From contig NZ_NPDZ01000020.1 of assembly GCF_002811875.1 (NCBI RefSeq), positions 1 through 29,144 of the forward strand: a stretch of 29,144 nt of DNA, written 5' to 3'. A program made the position numbers and the translations under genes. The notes under the pieces are model-generated. The model was given only the letters and a program-made list of their open reading frames with translations. It ran no database searches and was not told the DNA's origin. This document shows positions 1-9,655 of the stretch, piece by piece. Origin of the DNA: Leptospira perolatii (GTDB lineage Bacteria; Spirochaetota; Leptospiria; Leptospirales; Leptospiraceae). The number at the start of each line of letters is the position of its first letter. The stretch's first letter is position 1.

Positions 1-25
1 AAAAAGGTTAATTCAACAACCAAAA

Positions 26-70
26 GTGTAACCCATGTCTCCGGTTTAAAGTGTTACCTATGTTCCCGGT
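26..70. repeat. tandem 20-bp repeat, possible IS end
   Basis: Two imperfect direct copies lie 25 bp apart: GTGTAACCCATGTCTCCGGT (26-45) and GTGTTACCTATGTTCCCGGT (51-70), 16 of 20 identical. Tandem subterminal repeats with this 'ATGTCTCCGG' flavour resemble, from memory, the ends of integrase-type insertion sequences (IS21/IS481-like). No transposase gene is visible inside the window, so the element would lie to the left or be a leftover end. Confidence 0.4.
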
Positions 71-82
71 TCTTCCCTTTTT

Positions 83-106
83 GGGCGGGGGGCTGGTGGC
101 GGGTAC
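83..106 (-). repeat. GC-rich dispersed repeat, copy 1
   Basis: A 24-bp G/C-rich motif whose minus-strand reading begins GTACCCGCCACC and runs into a C-rich tail. The same 24 bp occur exactly at 9575-9598, and a variant occurs at 29117-29142. In all three places a TGTAGGA-NN-TCCTACA palindrome lies 60-130 bp to its 5' side, reading in the GTACCC direction. The plus strand here is G-rich. Function unknown. Confidence 0.7.
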
Positions 107-166
107 GCAACGCTGCCAATTATCACACTTTCTCACAAAATGCAAGATTCATTTTTGGAGAAGTTC

Positions 167-186
167 TTTGTAGGAGCTCCTACAAA
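167..186. repeat. 20-bp perfect palindrome, dispersed copy 1
   Basis: TTTGTAGGAGCTCCTACAAA is a perfect 20-bp palindrome. Related copies are at 9431-9446 and 29033-29050. It lies 58 bp beyond the 3' end of the tRNA gene and could fold into a hairpin in RNA from either strand. Each copy is paired with a GC-rich motif at a similar distance and in the same relative order. Confidence 0.75.
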
Positions 187-244
187 ATATCTATTAAAAA
201 ACTTTAAAGTAGTTTGTTTGCTGGTGGGATGGTTTTTGTACCCT

Positions 245-328
245 TGCCGACGGTCGGAGTCGAACCGACACGAGGTTGCCCTCGCTGGATTTTGAATCCA
301 GTGCGTCTACCAGTTCCACCACGTCGGC
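245..328 (-). tRNA. tRNA-Leu(CAA)
   Basis: The minus strand folds as a class II tRNA. The acceptor arms are GCCGACG and CGTCGGC with discriminator A. The anticodon stem is CTGGA/TCCAG around the loop TTCAAAA, giving anticodon CAA, which reads UUG. A long variable arm (CGAGG-GCAA-CCTCG) marks a leucine or serine tRNA, and the T arm contains GGTTCGACTCC. The 3' CCA is not encoded (AGG follows). The gene lies 24 nt downstream of the thioesterase gene on the same strand and may share its transcript. Confidence 0.95.
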
Positions 329-352
329 GGGTACTAATAATTTCTTAGGATT

Positions 353-781
353 TTAGGTATCCAACTCGATGTATTTGCCCTTTCCGCGGGCAACAATCTT
401 GCCGATTTCGTTTTCGATCTCGGCCCGGTTTTCGATCACTTTCTTGTTCTTTTTCACGAACCAGCCTCTTAGATGAAGAGGTTGGTTTACTTGAGCCGGT
501 TGAAGAAAGCGGATCGTAAGCTCGCCAGTGGTGGTCTTAAAATTCATGGCTTCGTTAATCTTAGCCATAATTTCGTCCAGGATTGTGGCGATGATCCCGG
601 GATGGATAACGTCCGGTTGACCTTGAAACTTTTCTGGGACTGTATAGTCGCCATAGGCGGTTTTTGTGTCCTCATCAAAAGTAATTCTTAGTTGGAGACC
701 GTCCGGATTGTCAGGGCTCGACCCGAAACTCAGGTTTTCCCGAACCGTTGATTTCATATACGCCAACTTATTACTTAACAT
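353..781 (-). CDS. PaaI-like hotdog-fold thioesterase
   Basis: A 142-residue single-domain protein of the 4HBT/PaaI hotdog superfamily, which hydrolyses acyl-CoA or aryl-CoA thioesters in the cytoplasm. The N-terminal '[11 protein letters not shown]' segment and the helix motif '[13 protein letters not shown]' around residues 61-73 match the family. In that helix the Asp-Glu pair is the usual catalytic or oxyanion-helix position. The following '[12 protein letters not shown]' is the typical central strand. The substrate cannot be told from sequence. The start is uncertain: neither the first ATG nor the ATG at codon 9 (MKSTV) has a good Shine-Dalgarno site. The gene is divergent from the next one (86-bp gap) and sits upstream of tRNA-Leu on the same strand. 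Confidence 0.8.
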   Translation of the reverse strand: MLSNKLAYMKSTVRENLSFGSSPDNPDGLQLRITFDEDTKTAYGDYTVPEKFQGQPDVIHPGIIATILDEIMAKINEAMNFKTTTGELTIRFLQPAQVNQPLHLRGWFVKKNKKVIENRAEIENEIGKIVARGKGKYIELDT

Positions 782-867
782 TCATGGTGTCAATCGGAAA
801 AACTCTGTGACAAGTGTTTAAGAACTGCACGATCTTAGGTCGATTTTATTAAGGAAGCAAAGATTCA

Positions 868-2952
<2,085 letters not shown>

Positions 2953-2954
2953 GG

Positions 2955-3428
2955 ATGAAAAAAGAATACTCTTATATGCCTAAGAAGACGATTATTTTGG
3001 GTGGGATCTTTTTTGGTTTTTGCGGTGTGTTTCTTGCCAACACTGCGATGATGAATGATCGTGGACTGATTATCAATGGCATCATTCATCTTGGTGTTTC
3101 TGGAGCGACTATATTCTTTTGGAGTTTGAGCATTGCCTCTTTCGTGTTTGTGGCTATGTCTATTTTGGGAATTTATAGAAGATTCGCTTTCCCCCAAAGA
3201 ATTATTGTTTCTTCCGAAAGCATCACGGTTCCGAAATCCTCCTGGTCCAAGGAGGAAGTTACCATTCCTATCGAATCGGTGCAAAATGTTTCTGTAACTT
3301 CAGTTTATGGACAAAGGTCAGCTACAGTTATCCATTCAAGCGGAAAGTTTGGAATCTCTTCTTCTTTATTAGAAAAGAAAGAATACTTTGACGAGATTCT
3401 AAACTTCTTAGGAAGCAAGTTGCCTTGA
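2955..3428 (+). CDS. two-helix membrane protein with PH-like C-terminal domain
   Basis: A 157-residue hypothetical inner-membrane protein. Two hydrophobic segments, about residues 10-30 and 45-70, are followed by a soluble C-terminal part of about 80 residues. That part alternates strands ('RIIVSSESITVPKSSWSKEE', 'VTIPIESVQNVSV', 'ATVIHSSGKFGISSSLL') and ends in a helix. This is the layout of small bacterial PH-like (bPH) domain membrane proteins. The start codon lies 2 nt after the stop of the Pro/Gly-rich gene, with AAGG just before it, so translation is probably coupled. Function unknown. Confidence 0.75.
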   Translation: MKKEYSYMPKKTIILGGIFFGFCGVFLANTAMMNDRGLIINGIIHLGVSGATIFFWSLSIASFVFVAMSILGIYRRFAFPQRIIVSSESITVPKSSWSKEEVTIPIESVQNVSVTSVYGQRSATVIHSSGKFGISSSLLEKKEYFDEILNFLGSKLP

Positions 3429-3488
3429 AAGCTTTTGAATTTGTTTGAAACTTGATTTTGTTCGAAGCATCGAACTAAAATAAATGCA

Positions 3489-3544
3489 GAAAAAATAATA
3501 AGCTCGGAAGAATCATCCGGAAAAAGTAATGCTTCTTCGAGCTT
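3489..3544 (-). terminator. probable rho-independent terminator of the LytTR gene
   Basis: Arms AAGCTCGGAAGAA (3500-3512) and TTCTTCGAGCTT (3533-3544) pair with one bulged base around a 20-nt loop. Read on the minus strand the hairpin is followed by TTATTATTTTTT, about 70 nt beyond the LytTR stop codon. The large loop lowers certainty. Confidence 0.5.
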
Positions 3545-3616
3545 AGAAAAGTGTACAATAGGAAAAGTTCTTATCTTTAGTTTTGTTTCATTTTCCTATC
3601 AAATGTTTGTTCTCGA

Positions 3617-3958
3617 TCAGAGATAGATTTCGCTTACCGGAACTTCGGTCTTATCATCATCATCCAAGACAGCAGTATGTCTGCGAGAAGTCGTAGAATA
3701 TTTAATATAACAAAGATGTGTTAGGTTCAAAATGTACTGTCTGTGCACCCTTTTGAACAGAACCGGGTTCGTCCTTTCTATCACCTCTTTGAGAGTTCCG
3801 ATCACTTCTATCCTTTCATCCTTGGTATGAACCTGGCAGTGCTTTCCTTCTGCAGAGATGAATAGAATGAAGTCATTTCTAATGAAAATTGGCCCTGTAA
3901 CCGTCTTTAAAAACACTCCATCAGCAACAATTGGGGGCATTTGAGCGACTCGTTCCAA
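3617..3958 (-). CDS. LytTR-type DNA-binding regulator
   Basis: A 113-residue protein consisting almost entirely of a LytTR DNA-binding domain. Typical features are 'FISAEGKHCQVHTKDERIEV', 'GTLKEVIERTNPVLFKRVHR', 'QYILNLTHLCYIKY' and a terminal 'VPVSEIY'. LytTR domains are usually the output half of two-component regulators. Here there is no receiver domain, so the signal input is unclear. The start is a TTG codon chosen because a perfect AAGGAGG lies 8 nt upstream. The gene is divergent from the TetR gene, and a TetR-type operator in the shared intergenic space lies 68 bp from this start. Confidence 0.85.
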   Translation of the reverse strand: MERVAQMPPIVADGVFLKTVTGPIFIRNDFILFISAEGKHCQVHTKDERIEVIGTLKEVIERTNPVLFKRVHRQYILNLTHLCYIKYSTTSRRHTAVLDDDDKTEVPVSEIYL

Positions 3959-4026
3959 AATCTGAGCCTCCTTTTCTGTAAGATCCTTTCAAAAAGTGGC
4001 CTGATTTTGAGTATAAATCAAGAATA

Positions 4027-4050
4027 AATTTACTTACCGGTCAGTAAATT
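4027..4050. promoter_or_regulatory. TetR-type operator between divergent lytTR and tetR genes
   Basis: A 24-bp palindrome with arms AATTTACT and AGTAAATT around TACCGGTC; 11 of 12 base pairs are symmetric. The central 'ACTnACCGGTCAGT' form is common for AcrR/TetR-family operators. It sits 71 bp before the TetR start and 68 bp before the LytTR start, so it could control both genes and give autoregulation. Confidence 0.7.
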
Positions 4051-4121
4051 AAAAAAATTCTTTCTTTCCTTAAATCATATGAGACAAATATTTATAGTTA
4101 TTACTGTTAAGAGGGGCGATT

Positions 4122-4739
4122 TTGGGCAGAAAATCCACAGGGATCCGGGAAAGAATTATCCAGGAATCGAAAGATCTCTTCTACTTTCAGGGCTTCGGAA
4201 ATACTAGTCTGAAGGAAATCGTGGAAAAATGCGGTACGAACAAAACCACGTTTTATGAGTATTTTTCTTCCAAGGATGAACTGGGAGAGATCTATCTTCG
4301 CAATTATATCGAATCAGAAAACAATTCATTGAATGAGGTTGTGAATACTATCAATTCTCCCGAGGAGCTCGTAAAGTGGTGGGTGGATATCAATTTAGCC
4401 GAGCTAAAAGATCCAGATCGTTATAACGCCTGTCCGATTGTTGGTTTTAGCTACCAACAGCCATTGGCAGAGCACCGCTGGGACGACCAACTCAATGATT
4501 TTACTCGGACCCGAGAAGGTATCTTTGCCAGGTTCTTCGAGAAATGCCAAGCGAATGGATATACCTTGAGATATCCTGCAGCGCATACAGGTGTGCTCGC
4601 GAACATGATTGAACAGGGGTCACTCGCAGCTTGGAAGCTGACTCGAAAGGAAGAATCCATCCTGAATTTCGGTCCTCTTTTTCTTTCTCTTTTTCAAAAA
4701 GATGCAAATGAAACCGAAAAACTGCTTCCCAAGTTCTAG
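4122..4739 (+). CDS. TetR/AcrR-family transcriptional regulator
   Basis: A 205-residue repressor-type protein. Residues 1-55 are the TetR helix-turn-helix domain ('IRERIIQESKDLFYFQGFGN', then 'TSLKEIVEKCGTNKTTFYEY' and 'FSSKDELGEIYL'). The C-terminal ligand/dimer domain resembles that of regulators of the TetR_C_16/YxaF type and contains 'NACPIVGFSYQ'. The start is TTG with GAGGGG about 8 nt upstream; no ATG lies nearby in frame. The palindrome at 4027-4050 is the likely autoregulatory site. The ligand is unknown. The neighbouring peroxiredoxin gene starts 42 nt after the stop and may be partly read through from this gene. Confidence 0.88.
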   Translation: MGRKSTGIRERIIQESKDLFYFQGFGNTSLKEIVEKCGTNKTTFYEYFSSKDELGEIYLRNYIESENNSLNEVVNTINSPEELVKWWVDINLAELKDPDRYNACPIVGFSYQQPLAEHRWDDQLNDFTRTREGIFARFFEKCQANGYTLRYPAAHTGVLANMIEQGSLAAWKLTRKEESILNFGPLFLSLFQKDANETEKLLPKF

Positions 4740-4747
4740 GGTCTAAA

Positions 4748-4764
4748 TTTAGAATGATTCTAAA
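4748..4764. promoter_or_regulatory. PerR/Fur-type box upstream of ahpC
   Basis: TTTAGAATGATTCTAAA is a perfect 17-bp palindrome around a single central G. The inner 15 bp differ from the Bacillus PerR consensus TTATAATnATTATAA at one symmetric pair only. It ends 3 nt before the ahpC Shine-Dalgarno site, where a bound repressor would block transcription initiation. This suggests peroxide-responsive control by a PerR-family protein encoded elsewhere. Confidence 0.65.
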
Positions 4765-4781
4765 ACTAAGGAGTGTTGCAA

Positions 4782-5363
4782 ATGCCACAGGTTACTTCAC
4801 TTGCACCGGACTTTAAAGCAGAAGCTGTTCTTGGAAAAGAAATTAAGGAAATCAAACTTTCCGACTACAAAGGAAAATGGGTGGTCCTGTTCTTCTATCC
4901 TCTAGACTTCACTTTCGTATGTCCGACTGAGATTATCGAGTACGACGCAAAGTTAGACGAATTTAAGAAATTGGGAGCGGAAGTGTTAGGAGTATCCGTG
5001 GACAGCGCGTTTACGCACCTGGCATGGAAAGCTACTGCTCGTAAAGAAGGTGGAATCGGCGAAATCAAATATCCTTTGATCGCAGATATCACTAAGTCTA
5101 TTTCTAGAGATTTTGGTGTTTTGACAGAAGGAGGGGTTGCGCTTCGTGGAACCTTTATCATCGATCCGAAAGGAGTCATTCGCCAAGCTACCATTAACGA
5201 TTTGCCGGTAGGAAGAAATATAGACGAAGCAATTCGCCTTGTGAAGGCTTTCCAATTCGTAGAAAAACACGGAGAAGTGTGCCCAGCAAATTGGGACGAA
5301 GGTAAAAAAACAATGAAGGCAGATCCTGTAAAATCGAAGGAATATTTCTCTTCGGTGAACTAA
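4782..5363 (+). CDS. ahpC: 2-Cys peroxiredoxin (AhpC/Prx1 type)
   Basis: A 193-residue thiol peroxidase that reduces hydrogen peroxide and organic hydroperoxides in the cytoplasm. The active-site segment '[15 protein letters not shown]' contains the peroxidatic Cys47, and 'HGEVCPANW' near the C terminus contains the resolving Cys167, as in typical 2-Cys enzymes. I chose ATG 4782 because AAGGAG lies 8 nt before it; the upstream in-frame GTG overlaps that ribosome binding site. A PerR-like palindrome lies just upstream. No ahpF is adjacent, so the reductant is probably thioredoxin or another donor. sufB follows on the same strand. The pairing links peroxide defence with Fe-S cluster repair. Confidence 0.93.
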   Translation: MPQVTSLAPDFKAEAVLGKEIKEIKLSDYKGKWVVLFFYPLDFTFVCPTEIIEYDAKLDEFKKLGAEVLGVSVDSAFTHLAWKATARKEGGIGEIKYPLIADITKSISRDFGVLTEGGVALRGTFIIDPKGVIRQATINDLPVGRNIDEAIRLVKAFQFVEKHGEVCPANWDEGKKTMKADPVKSKEYFSSVN

Positions 5364-5389
5364 GAATTGTCTTTCACCTCCTTGGGATT

Positions 5390-5408
5390 GCGGCCTTTGG
5401 TCGCTTTT
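5390..5408 (+). terminator. possible terminator after ahpC
   Basis: GCGGCC (5390-5395) and GGTCGC (5399-5404) form a 6-bp stem with one G-U pair and a TTT loop, followed by TTTT. The short T run makes this a weak candidate. A second small hairpin (CCAGG/CCTGG) follows within 25 nt. Confidence 0.4.
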
Positions 5409-5450
5409 CCAGGGAATTTCTCCTGGTCTGTACAGGCTCCCTCTCAAATC

Positions 5451-5479
5451 TTGTAATTCAGATCGAAATCTGTTATACT
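5451..5479 (+). promoter_or_regulatory. sigma70-type promoter of sufB
   Basis: TTGTAA (5451-5456), a 17-nt spacer and TATACT (5474-5479) fit the vegetative promoter pattern well and precede sufB by 85 nt. The spacer contains the inverted repeat CAGAT-CGAA-ATCTG (5459-5472), a possible repressor site. It implies that sufB can be transcribed independently of ahpC. Confidence 0.55.
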
Positions 5480-5564
5480 ATTTCTATTGGAAAAATCCTC
5501 GGTTCTGAATTTGTATGATTCTTTTCATTCCAAGGATTTTAGTCTAAATAAAGAGTGATTCGCT

Positions 5565-6980
5565 ATGGCTCAAGCAACTGAAATGCTTTTAAAGGACGAG
5601 GAAAGATACTATCGTCCGGATAACTTTCCCAAAGGCCTGACTAAAAAGGTAGTCGAATCGATTTCTCATATCAAAAACGAGCCTTCTTGGCTAACCGAAT
5701 TTCGCCTCAAGGCATTTCAAATATACGAAAGCAAACCTATGCCTACCTGGGGATTTTTTCCTCAGTTCAAAGTGGATATAGACGAGTATGTGCATTATAT
5801 CGGTGGCGGACACAAAAAGAAAAAATCCTGGGACGAAGTTGATCCAGAAGTTCTGAGAAGTTTTGAAAAACTCGGAATCCCCGAGCACGAAAGAAAATAC
5901 TTAGCCGGTATTGAAGCGATGAATGACTCAGAAACGGTTTATGCAAACGTAAAGAAAGAACTCTCGGATCTGGGAATTATTTTTTGTGATATCGATACTG
6001 CGATTCGTGAATATTCCGATATCGTTCGAAAGTATATCGGGACAGTTGTGCCGATCGGGGATAATAAATTCTCTGCCCTAAACTCTTGCGTTTTTTCTGG
6101 GGGCTCATTCGCATACGTTCCTAAGGGAGTAAAAACTCCAATGCCCTTGCAGGCGTACTTCAAAGTGACTGCAGCTTCTTCCGGTCAGTACGAACGCACT
6201 CTCTTGATTGCAGAGGATGGAGCAGAGCTAGAATATTCAGAAGGCTGTTCTTCTGTTCAAGATAAGGGAACAAATTTTCACACAGCAGTGGTGGAGTTAG
6301 TCGCTCACAGAAATTCTAAAATATTTTATACTACGATCCAAAACTGGAAAAAGAATATGTACAACTGGACTGTCAAACGTGGTCTTTGCCACGAGGCGGG
6401 TCATATTACTTGGACAGACGTAAATATCGGCGCGAATACGATCAAATATCCCGGAATCATTTTGCAGGGGGATCATTCTACCGGAGATATCTTGTCTTTA
6501 GCGTTTGCTGGATCTGGGCAAATCCAGGATACCGGTGCTAGGATCGTTCACGTAGGAAAGAATACCCGAAGCAATATTCTGGCTAAAGGAGTATCTCTTG
6601 ACGGTGGAATCAATTCCTACCGCGGACTAGTAAAATTTACTTCCAGTTCCTCGGATGCCTACAGCCACGTAAAATGTGACGGATTGATGATGGATGATAG
6701 ATCTCAATCCCATGCATACCCTTATAACGACGTGAGTGGCAAGAATGGCTCTCTGAATTATGAGGCAACTGTGTCCCGGATCGATGAGGACCAACTGTTT
6801 TATTTGCAATCTCGCGGTCTCTCTGAGGACGACGCGAAGCTTTTAATCATCAACGGATTTTGCGAAGGGATCACAAAACATTTGAATGTTGAGTATTCCG
6901 TAGAAATGACTCGTCTGATTCGAATGATTCTGGAAGACGGAAAAGTAATTTCGGAGCATTCCAATTCCGTTGTAGCCTGA
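5565..6980 (+). CDS. sufB: Fe-S cluster assembly scaffold SufB
   Basis: A 471-residue SufB-family protein, the scaffold subunit of the SufBCD complex on which [Fe-S] clusters are built in the cytoplasm. The right-handed beta-helix core is recognisable ('[20 protein letters not shown]', '[20 protein letters not shown]', '[20 protein letters not shown]'). The helical C-terminal domain carries '[13 protein letters not shown]', whose Cys433 corresponds to the essential scaffold cysteine (Cys405 in E. coli). The length is close to the usual 460-495 residues. RBS AAAGAG lies 8 nt upstream of the ATG. No sufC, sufD or sufS is present within at least 10 kb on either side, so this is a stand-alone copy. 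Its place after ahpC suggests a role under oxidative stress. Confidence 0.95.
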   Translation: MAQATEMLLKDEERYYRPDNFPKGLTKKVVESISHIKNEPSWLTEFRLKAFQIYESKPMPTWGFFPQFKVDIDEYVHYIGGGHKKKKSWDEVDPEVLRSFEKLGIPEHERKYLAGIEAMNDSETVYANVKKELSDLGIIFCDIDTAIREYSDIVRKYIGTVVPIGDNKFSALNSCVFSGGSFAYVPKGVKTPMPLQAYFKVTAASSGQYERTLLIAEDGAELEYSEGCSSVQDKGTNFHTAVVELVAHRNSKIFYTTIQNWKKNMYNWTVKRGLCHEAGHITWTDVNIGANTIKYPGIILQGDHSTGDILSLAFAGSGQIQDTGARIVHVGKNTRSNILAKGVSLDGGINSYRGLVKFTSSSSDAYSHVKCDGLMMDDRSQSHAYPYNDVSGKNGSLNYEATVSRIDEDQLFYLQSRGLSEDDAKLLIINGFCEGITKHLNVEYSVEMTRLIRMILEDGKVISEHSNSVVA

Positions 6981-7027
6981 AAAAAAGGCTGGAAGTTGCC
7001 AGTAAATTAATTCTATCCTGAACAAGT

Positions 7028-7963
7028 ATGGTAGACCGAATACTCGCGTCATTTTTGATCGTTGGAATTGTATCCTTGGGGATCGCCTTATTTTCTTCGA
7101 GTCCGGAACAACCGGTGGAGAATCAAAATCTGAGCTCTAACTCCTCGGCTTCCCAATCTGGTACCGATACCTCTGATACTTCTGGCTCCACCGGAAATTC
7201 GACAACACCTGCCCCTGAGGACGAGGGACTTGCTCTATTAAAAAAATTGATTGGAATGATCCAGGAATGGATGGAAAAAAAGGACGAGCCCGCACAAGAT
7301 TCGACTGCTTCAGAGGATCCGAATGATATCTTCAAGGTAGCCTTTGATCTGTACGATCAGAAGGACTACGAAGGTTCGATTCGGGAATATGATCGATACC
7401 TAGAAAAAGTGCCCAATGATGTACCGGCTTTGTATAATCGCGGTTTAGCAAAATATAGTTTAAGCAGATATTTGGAAGCAGTCGAAGACTTCGATTCCGC
7501 GATCAAGATAGATGAAAACTATAAGGACGCATATCTTTACCGAGGGATTTGCAAAAGTAACTTAGACAAGAATGAAGAGGCTTTCGAAGATATAGATCAC
7601 GCGATCGAACTCGGATCCATTTCGGTTACTTCGTATAACAATCGTGCTTATCTCAATAACGTATTAAATCGTCCTAAGGAAGCGATTAAGGATGCGCAAG
7701 CTTCTATCAAATTAGAAAAAGAGAATGGAAGAGCTTTCTTTGAAGTTGGATATGCAAGCTATAACCTCAAAAAGTACAGAGAATCCGTGCAAGCGTATGA
7801 CAGCGCTGTGAAGATCAATCCCGAAGACCATCTCTCTTTTTATAACCGTGGTTGGAGCTACCTGGCTCTAAAAAACAAGTCTAAGGCTTGTGATAGTTTT
7901 AAAGAAGCTTCGAAACTGGGCTACAAGGACGCAGATTTAAAGGTTAAGGATACCTGCAAATGA
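7028..7963 (+). CDS. membrane-anchored TPR protein
   Basis: A 311-residue protein. Residues 5-23 are a hydrophobic signal/anchor ('[20 protein letters not shown]'). Residues 25-70 are a Ser/Thr/Pro-rich linker. From about residue 97 to the end there are five or six tetratricopeptide repeats, for example '[20 protein letters not shown]', '[20 protein letters not shown]' and '[20 protein letters not shown]'. It is probably periplasmic and binds a partner protein through the TPR groove; the partner is unknown. Its stop codon overlaps the rlmN start (ATGA), so the two genes are translationally coupled. No clear Shine-Dalgarno precedes the ATG. Confidence 0.85.
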   Translation: MVDRILASFLIVGIVSLGIALFSSSPEQPVENQNLSSNSSASQSGTDTSDTSGSTGNSTTPAPEDEGLALLKKLIGMIQEWMEKKDEPAQDSTASEDPNDIFKVAFDLYDQKDYEGSIREYDRYLEKVPNDVPALYNRGLAKYSLSRYLEAVEDFDSAIKIDENYKDAYLYRGICKSNLDKNEEAFEDIDHAIELGSISVTSYNNRAYLNNVLNRPKEAIKDAQASIKLEKENGRAFFEVGYASYNLKKYRESVQAYDSAVKINPEDHLSFYNRGWSYLALKNKSKACDSFKEASKLGYKDADLKVKDTCK

Positions 7964-9048
7964 ACCAAGTCGCAGATTTCACAATTTCGGATGCGGATGC
8001 TCTAAATGAGCAAATTCAGTCTAGCACCTTTATAAAAGGCAAGACCATCCGAGAGTTGGAAGATCTGATCAAGTCCTTTGGGGAAAAACCGTTTCGTGCA
8101 AAACAGATCTATAATGGATTGTATGTAAATCGCTACGAAACCTGGGACCAATTTACGACCCTCGGAAAGGACTTAAGAAAATTCTTATCAGAACGTACTG
8201 TGATTTCTTCGTTACAAGTTCAAAAGCATCTGAAGTCTTCGGATGGTACTCAGAAATTCACCTTTGAGTCGGAACTTGGCTCTGGAAAGGAATTCGAATC
8301 TGTTTGGATTCCTTCAGGCGATGGAGGTCGCAAGACCATTTGTATTTCGTCTCAGGTTGGATGTACTTTAAACTGTAAATTTTGTGCCACTGCAAAGCTT
8401 CCATTCCAAGGAAATTTGAAGGCACACGAAATTGTAGATCAGATTCTACAAGTCGAAAAGATCGTAGGAGATCGTGCTACAAACGTCGTTTTTATGGGAA
8501 TGGGGGAGCCGATGCACAATTACTTTAACGTAATGCGTGCAGCAGAAATTCTTCATGACCCGGAGGCGCTGAATTTGGGTGCGAAGAGGATTACGATTTC
8601 AACCTCAGGTGTAGTAAATGGAATCAGGAGATTCATTGAGAATAGGGAACCTTATACTCTCGCGATTTCTCTAAATCATCCGGATCCTGCGGGCCGCAAA
8701 GAAATCATGGATATAGAAGAGAAGTTTTCTTTGCCAGAGCTCCTCGGTGCTGCTAAAGATTTTACTCGAATTTTAAAAAGACGAATTACTTTCGAATATG
8801 TAATGATCCCTGAAGTAAACATGAGTCCGGAAGATGCGAGAAAACTCGTGAAGATTGCACGCCAACTAGATTGTAAAATTAATGTAATACCTCTCAATAC
8901 GGAATTCTTTGGCTGGAGAAGGCCTACCGAAAAAGAAGTAGATTCTTTTTTGCGTCTCCTTGAGCCTGCGGAAGTTCCGATCCTGAACCGCAGATCACCT
9001 GGCAAAGATATCAACGGTGCTTGCGGAATGCTCGCTTCGAAGAGTTGA
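7960..9048 (+). CDS. rlmN: 23S rRNA (adenine2503-C2)-methyltransferase RlmN
   Basis: A 362-residue radical-SAM enzyme that methylates C2 of A2503 in 23S rRNA and, in many bacteria, A37 of some tRNAs. The radical-SAM [4Fe-4S] motif is Cys135-x3-Cys139-x2-Cys142 ('[13 protein letters not shown]'). '[13 protein letters not shown]' is the SAM-binding GGE-like motif. '[14 protein letters not shown]' and the C-terminal '[15 protein letters not shown]' are family signatures, with Cys355 as the methyl-carrying cysteine. The N-terminal '[13 protein letters not shown]' segment is also typical. The start overlaps the upstream TPR gene by 4 nt. Confidence 0.96.
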   Translation: MNQVADFTISDADALNEQIQSSTFIKGKTIRELEDLIKSFGEKPFRAKQIYNGLYVNRYETWDQFTTLGKDLRKFLSERTVISSLQVQKHLKSSDGTQKFTFESELGSGKEFESVWIPSGDGGRKTICISSQVGCTLNCKFCATAKLPFQGNLKAHEIVDQILQVEKIVGDRATNVVFMGMGEPMHNYFNVMRAAEILHDPEALNLGAKRITISTSGVVNGIRRFIENREPYTLAISLNHPDPAGRKEIMDIEEKFSLPELLGAAKDFTRILKRRITFEYVMIPEVNMSPEDARKLVKIARQLDCKINVIPLNTEFFGWRRPTEKEVDSFLRLLEPAEVPILNRRSPGKDINGACGMLASKS

Positions 9049-9071
9049 CCTTCTGCCCCTTCCTTTCGAGT

Positions 9072-9380
9072 ATGGGGAGAATGAAATCTCTGATTCGTAT
9101 CTTTGTTTTATTGATTCTAACACTTTCACTTTTTGTCACCATTTCTTGTAAGGATCCTTATCAGCAGAAGTGCCAGGAAATCTGTTCCTTTTTTATTTCC
9201 TGTGTGGAGCAAGATTTTAAGGCTAAGAGGAATATTACGGATTCGGAAAAGAGCTTACTTCGGATCGATTGTGAATCTGGATGCTTGAGAGAACAGGGAT
9301 TCGCGATGCCTTGTTACGAGTCCGAAAAAACCTGCAAAGGATTTAGTCGCTGTATTATGGAATCCGGATTGATGGATTAA
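9072..9380 (+). CDS. small Cys-rich lipoprotein
   Basis: A 102-residue exported lipoprotein of unknown function. A hydrophobic signal sequence ends in 'FVTISC', a spirochaete-style lipobox with the acylated Cys at residue 26. The mature part has eight further cysteines in a pattern such as C-x3-C-x5-C, which suggests disulfides in the periplasm or at the cell surface. I took ATG 9072; ATG 9081 (MKSLIRIF) is also possible but has GGGGAG only 1 nt upstream. Longer starts would overlap rlmN and place a polar segment before the signal. The gene lies 23 nt after rlmN. Confidence 0.75.
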   Translation: MGRMKSLIRIFVLLILTLSLFVTISCKDPYQQKCQEICSFFISCVEQDFKAKRNITDSEKSLLRIDCESGCLREQGFAMPCYESEKTCKGFSRCIMESGLMD

Positions 9381-9430
9381 TTTTCGTGATTCGTAAAAAT
9401 CCAGAACAGTACTTTTTAGGGGGGATAACT

Positions 9431-9446
9431 TGTAGGAACTCCTACA
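9431..9446. repeat. dispersed palindrome, copy 2
   Basis: TGTAGGAACTCCTACA: 7-bp arms TGTAGGA/TCCTACA around AC. It lies 50 nt after the stop of the Cys-rich lipoprotein gene and is related to the palindromes at 167-186 and 29033-29050. Confidence 0.7.
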
Positions 9447-9516
9447 GATTTGTTTGGAAATGAAAAATCTTGCCGATTTCATTCAAATATGTTATATGGC
9501 CATCGAAGCCGGTTTC

Positions 9517-9528
9517 GCGATCGATCGC
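9517..9528. repeat. 12-bp palindrome GCGATCGATCGC
   Basis: A perfect 12-bp palindrome inside the intergenic repeat locus, between the TGTAGGA palindrome and the GC-rich motif. The third locus has CGATCG at the matching place (29107-29112). Its role is unknown. Confidence 0.4.
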
Positions 9529-9574
9529 CCGCAAACTTTTGCACTCCGATTTCATTCTTTTTGGAAGGCGGTGT

Positions 9575-9598
9575 GTACCCGCCACCAGCCCCCCGCCC
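9575..9598 (+). repeat. GC-rich dispersed repeat, copy 2
   Basis: Identical over 24 bp to the reverse complement of 83-106. It begins GTACCCGCCACC and continues into a C-rich tail. The 275-bp gap between the lipoprotein and glycosyltransferase genes holds this motif, the two palindromes above and no convincing gene. Confidence 0.7.
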
Positions 9599-9655
9599 AG
9601 AGCCGGGTGGGGCTAGCAAAAATCGCTTCAATTCCAAGTAAAGGAATCTTTTCAG

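Noticed and set aside
6976..6992. Hairpin AGCCT-GAAAAAA-AGGCT at the end of sufB as a terminator
   Set aside because: No T run follows, and the stem is only 5 bp.
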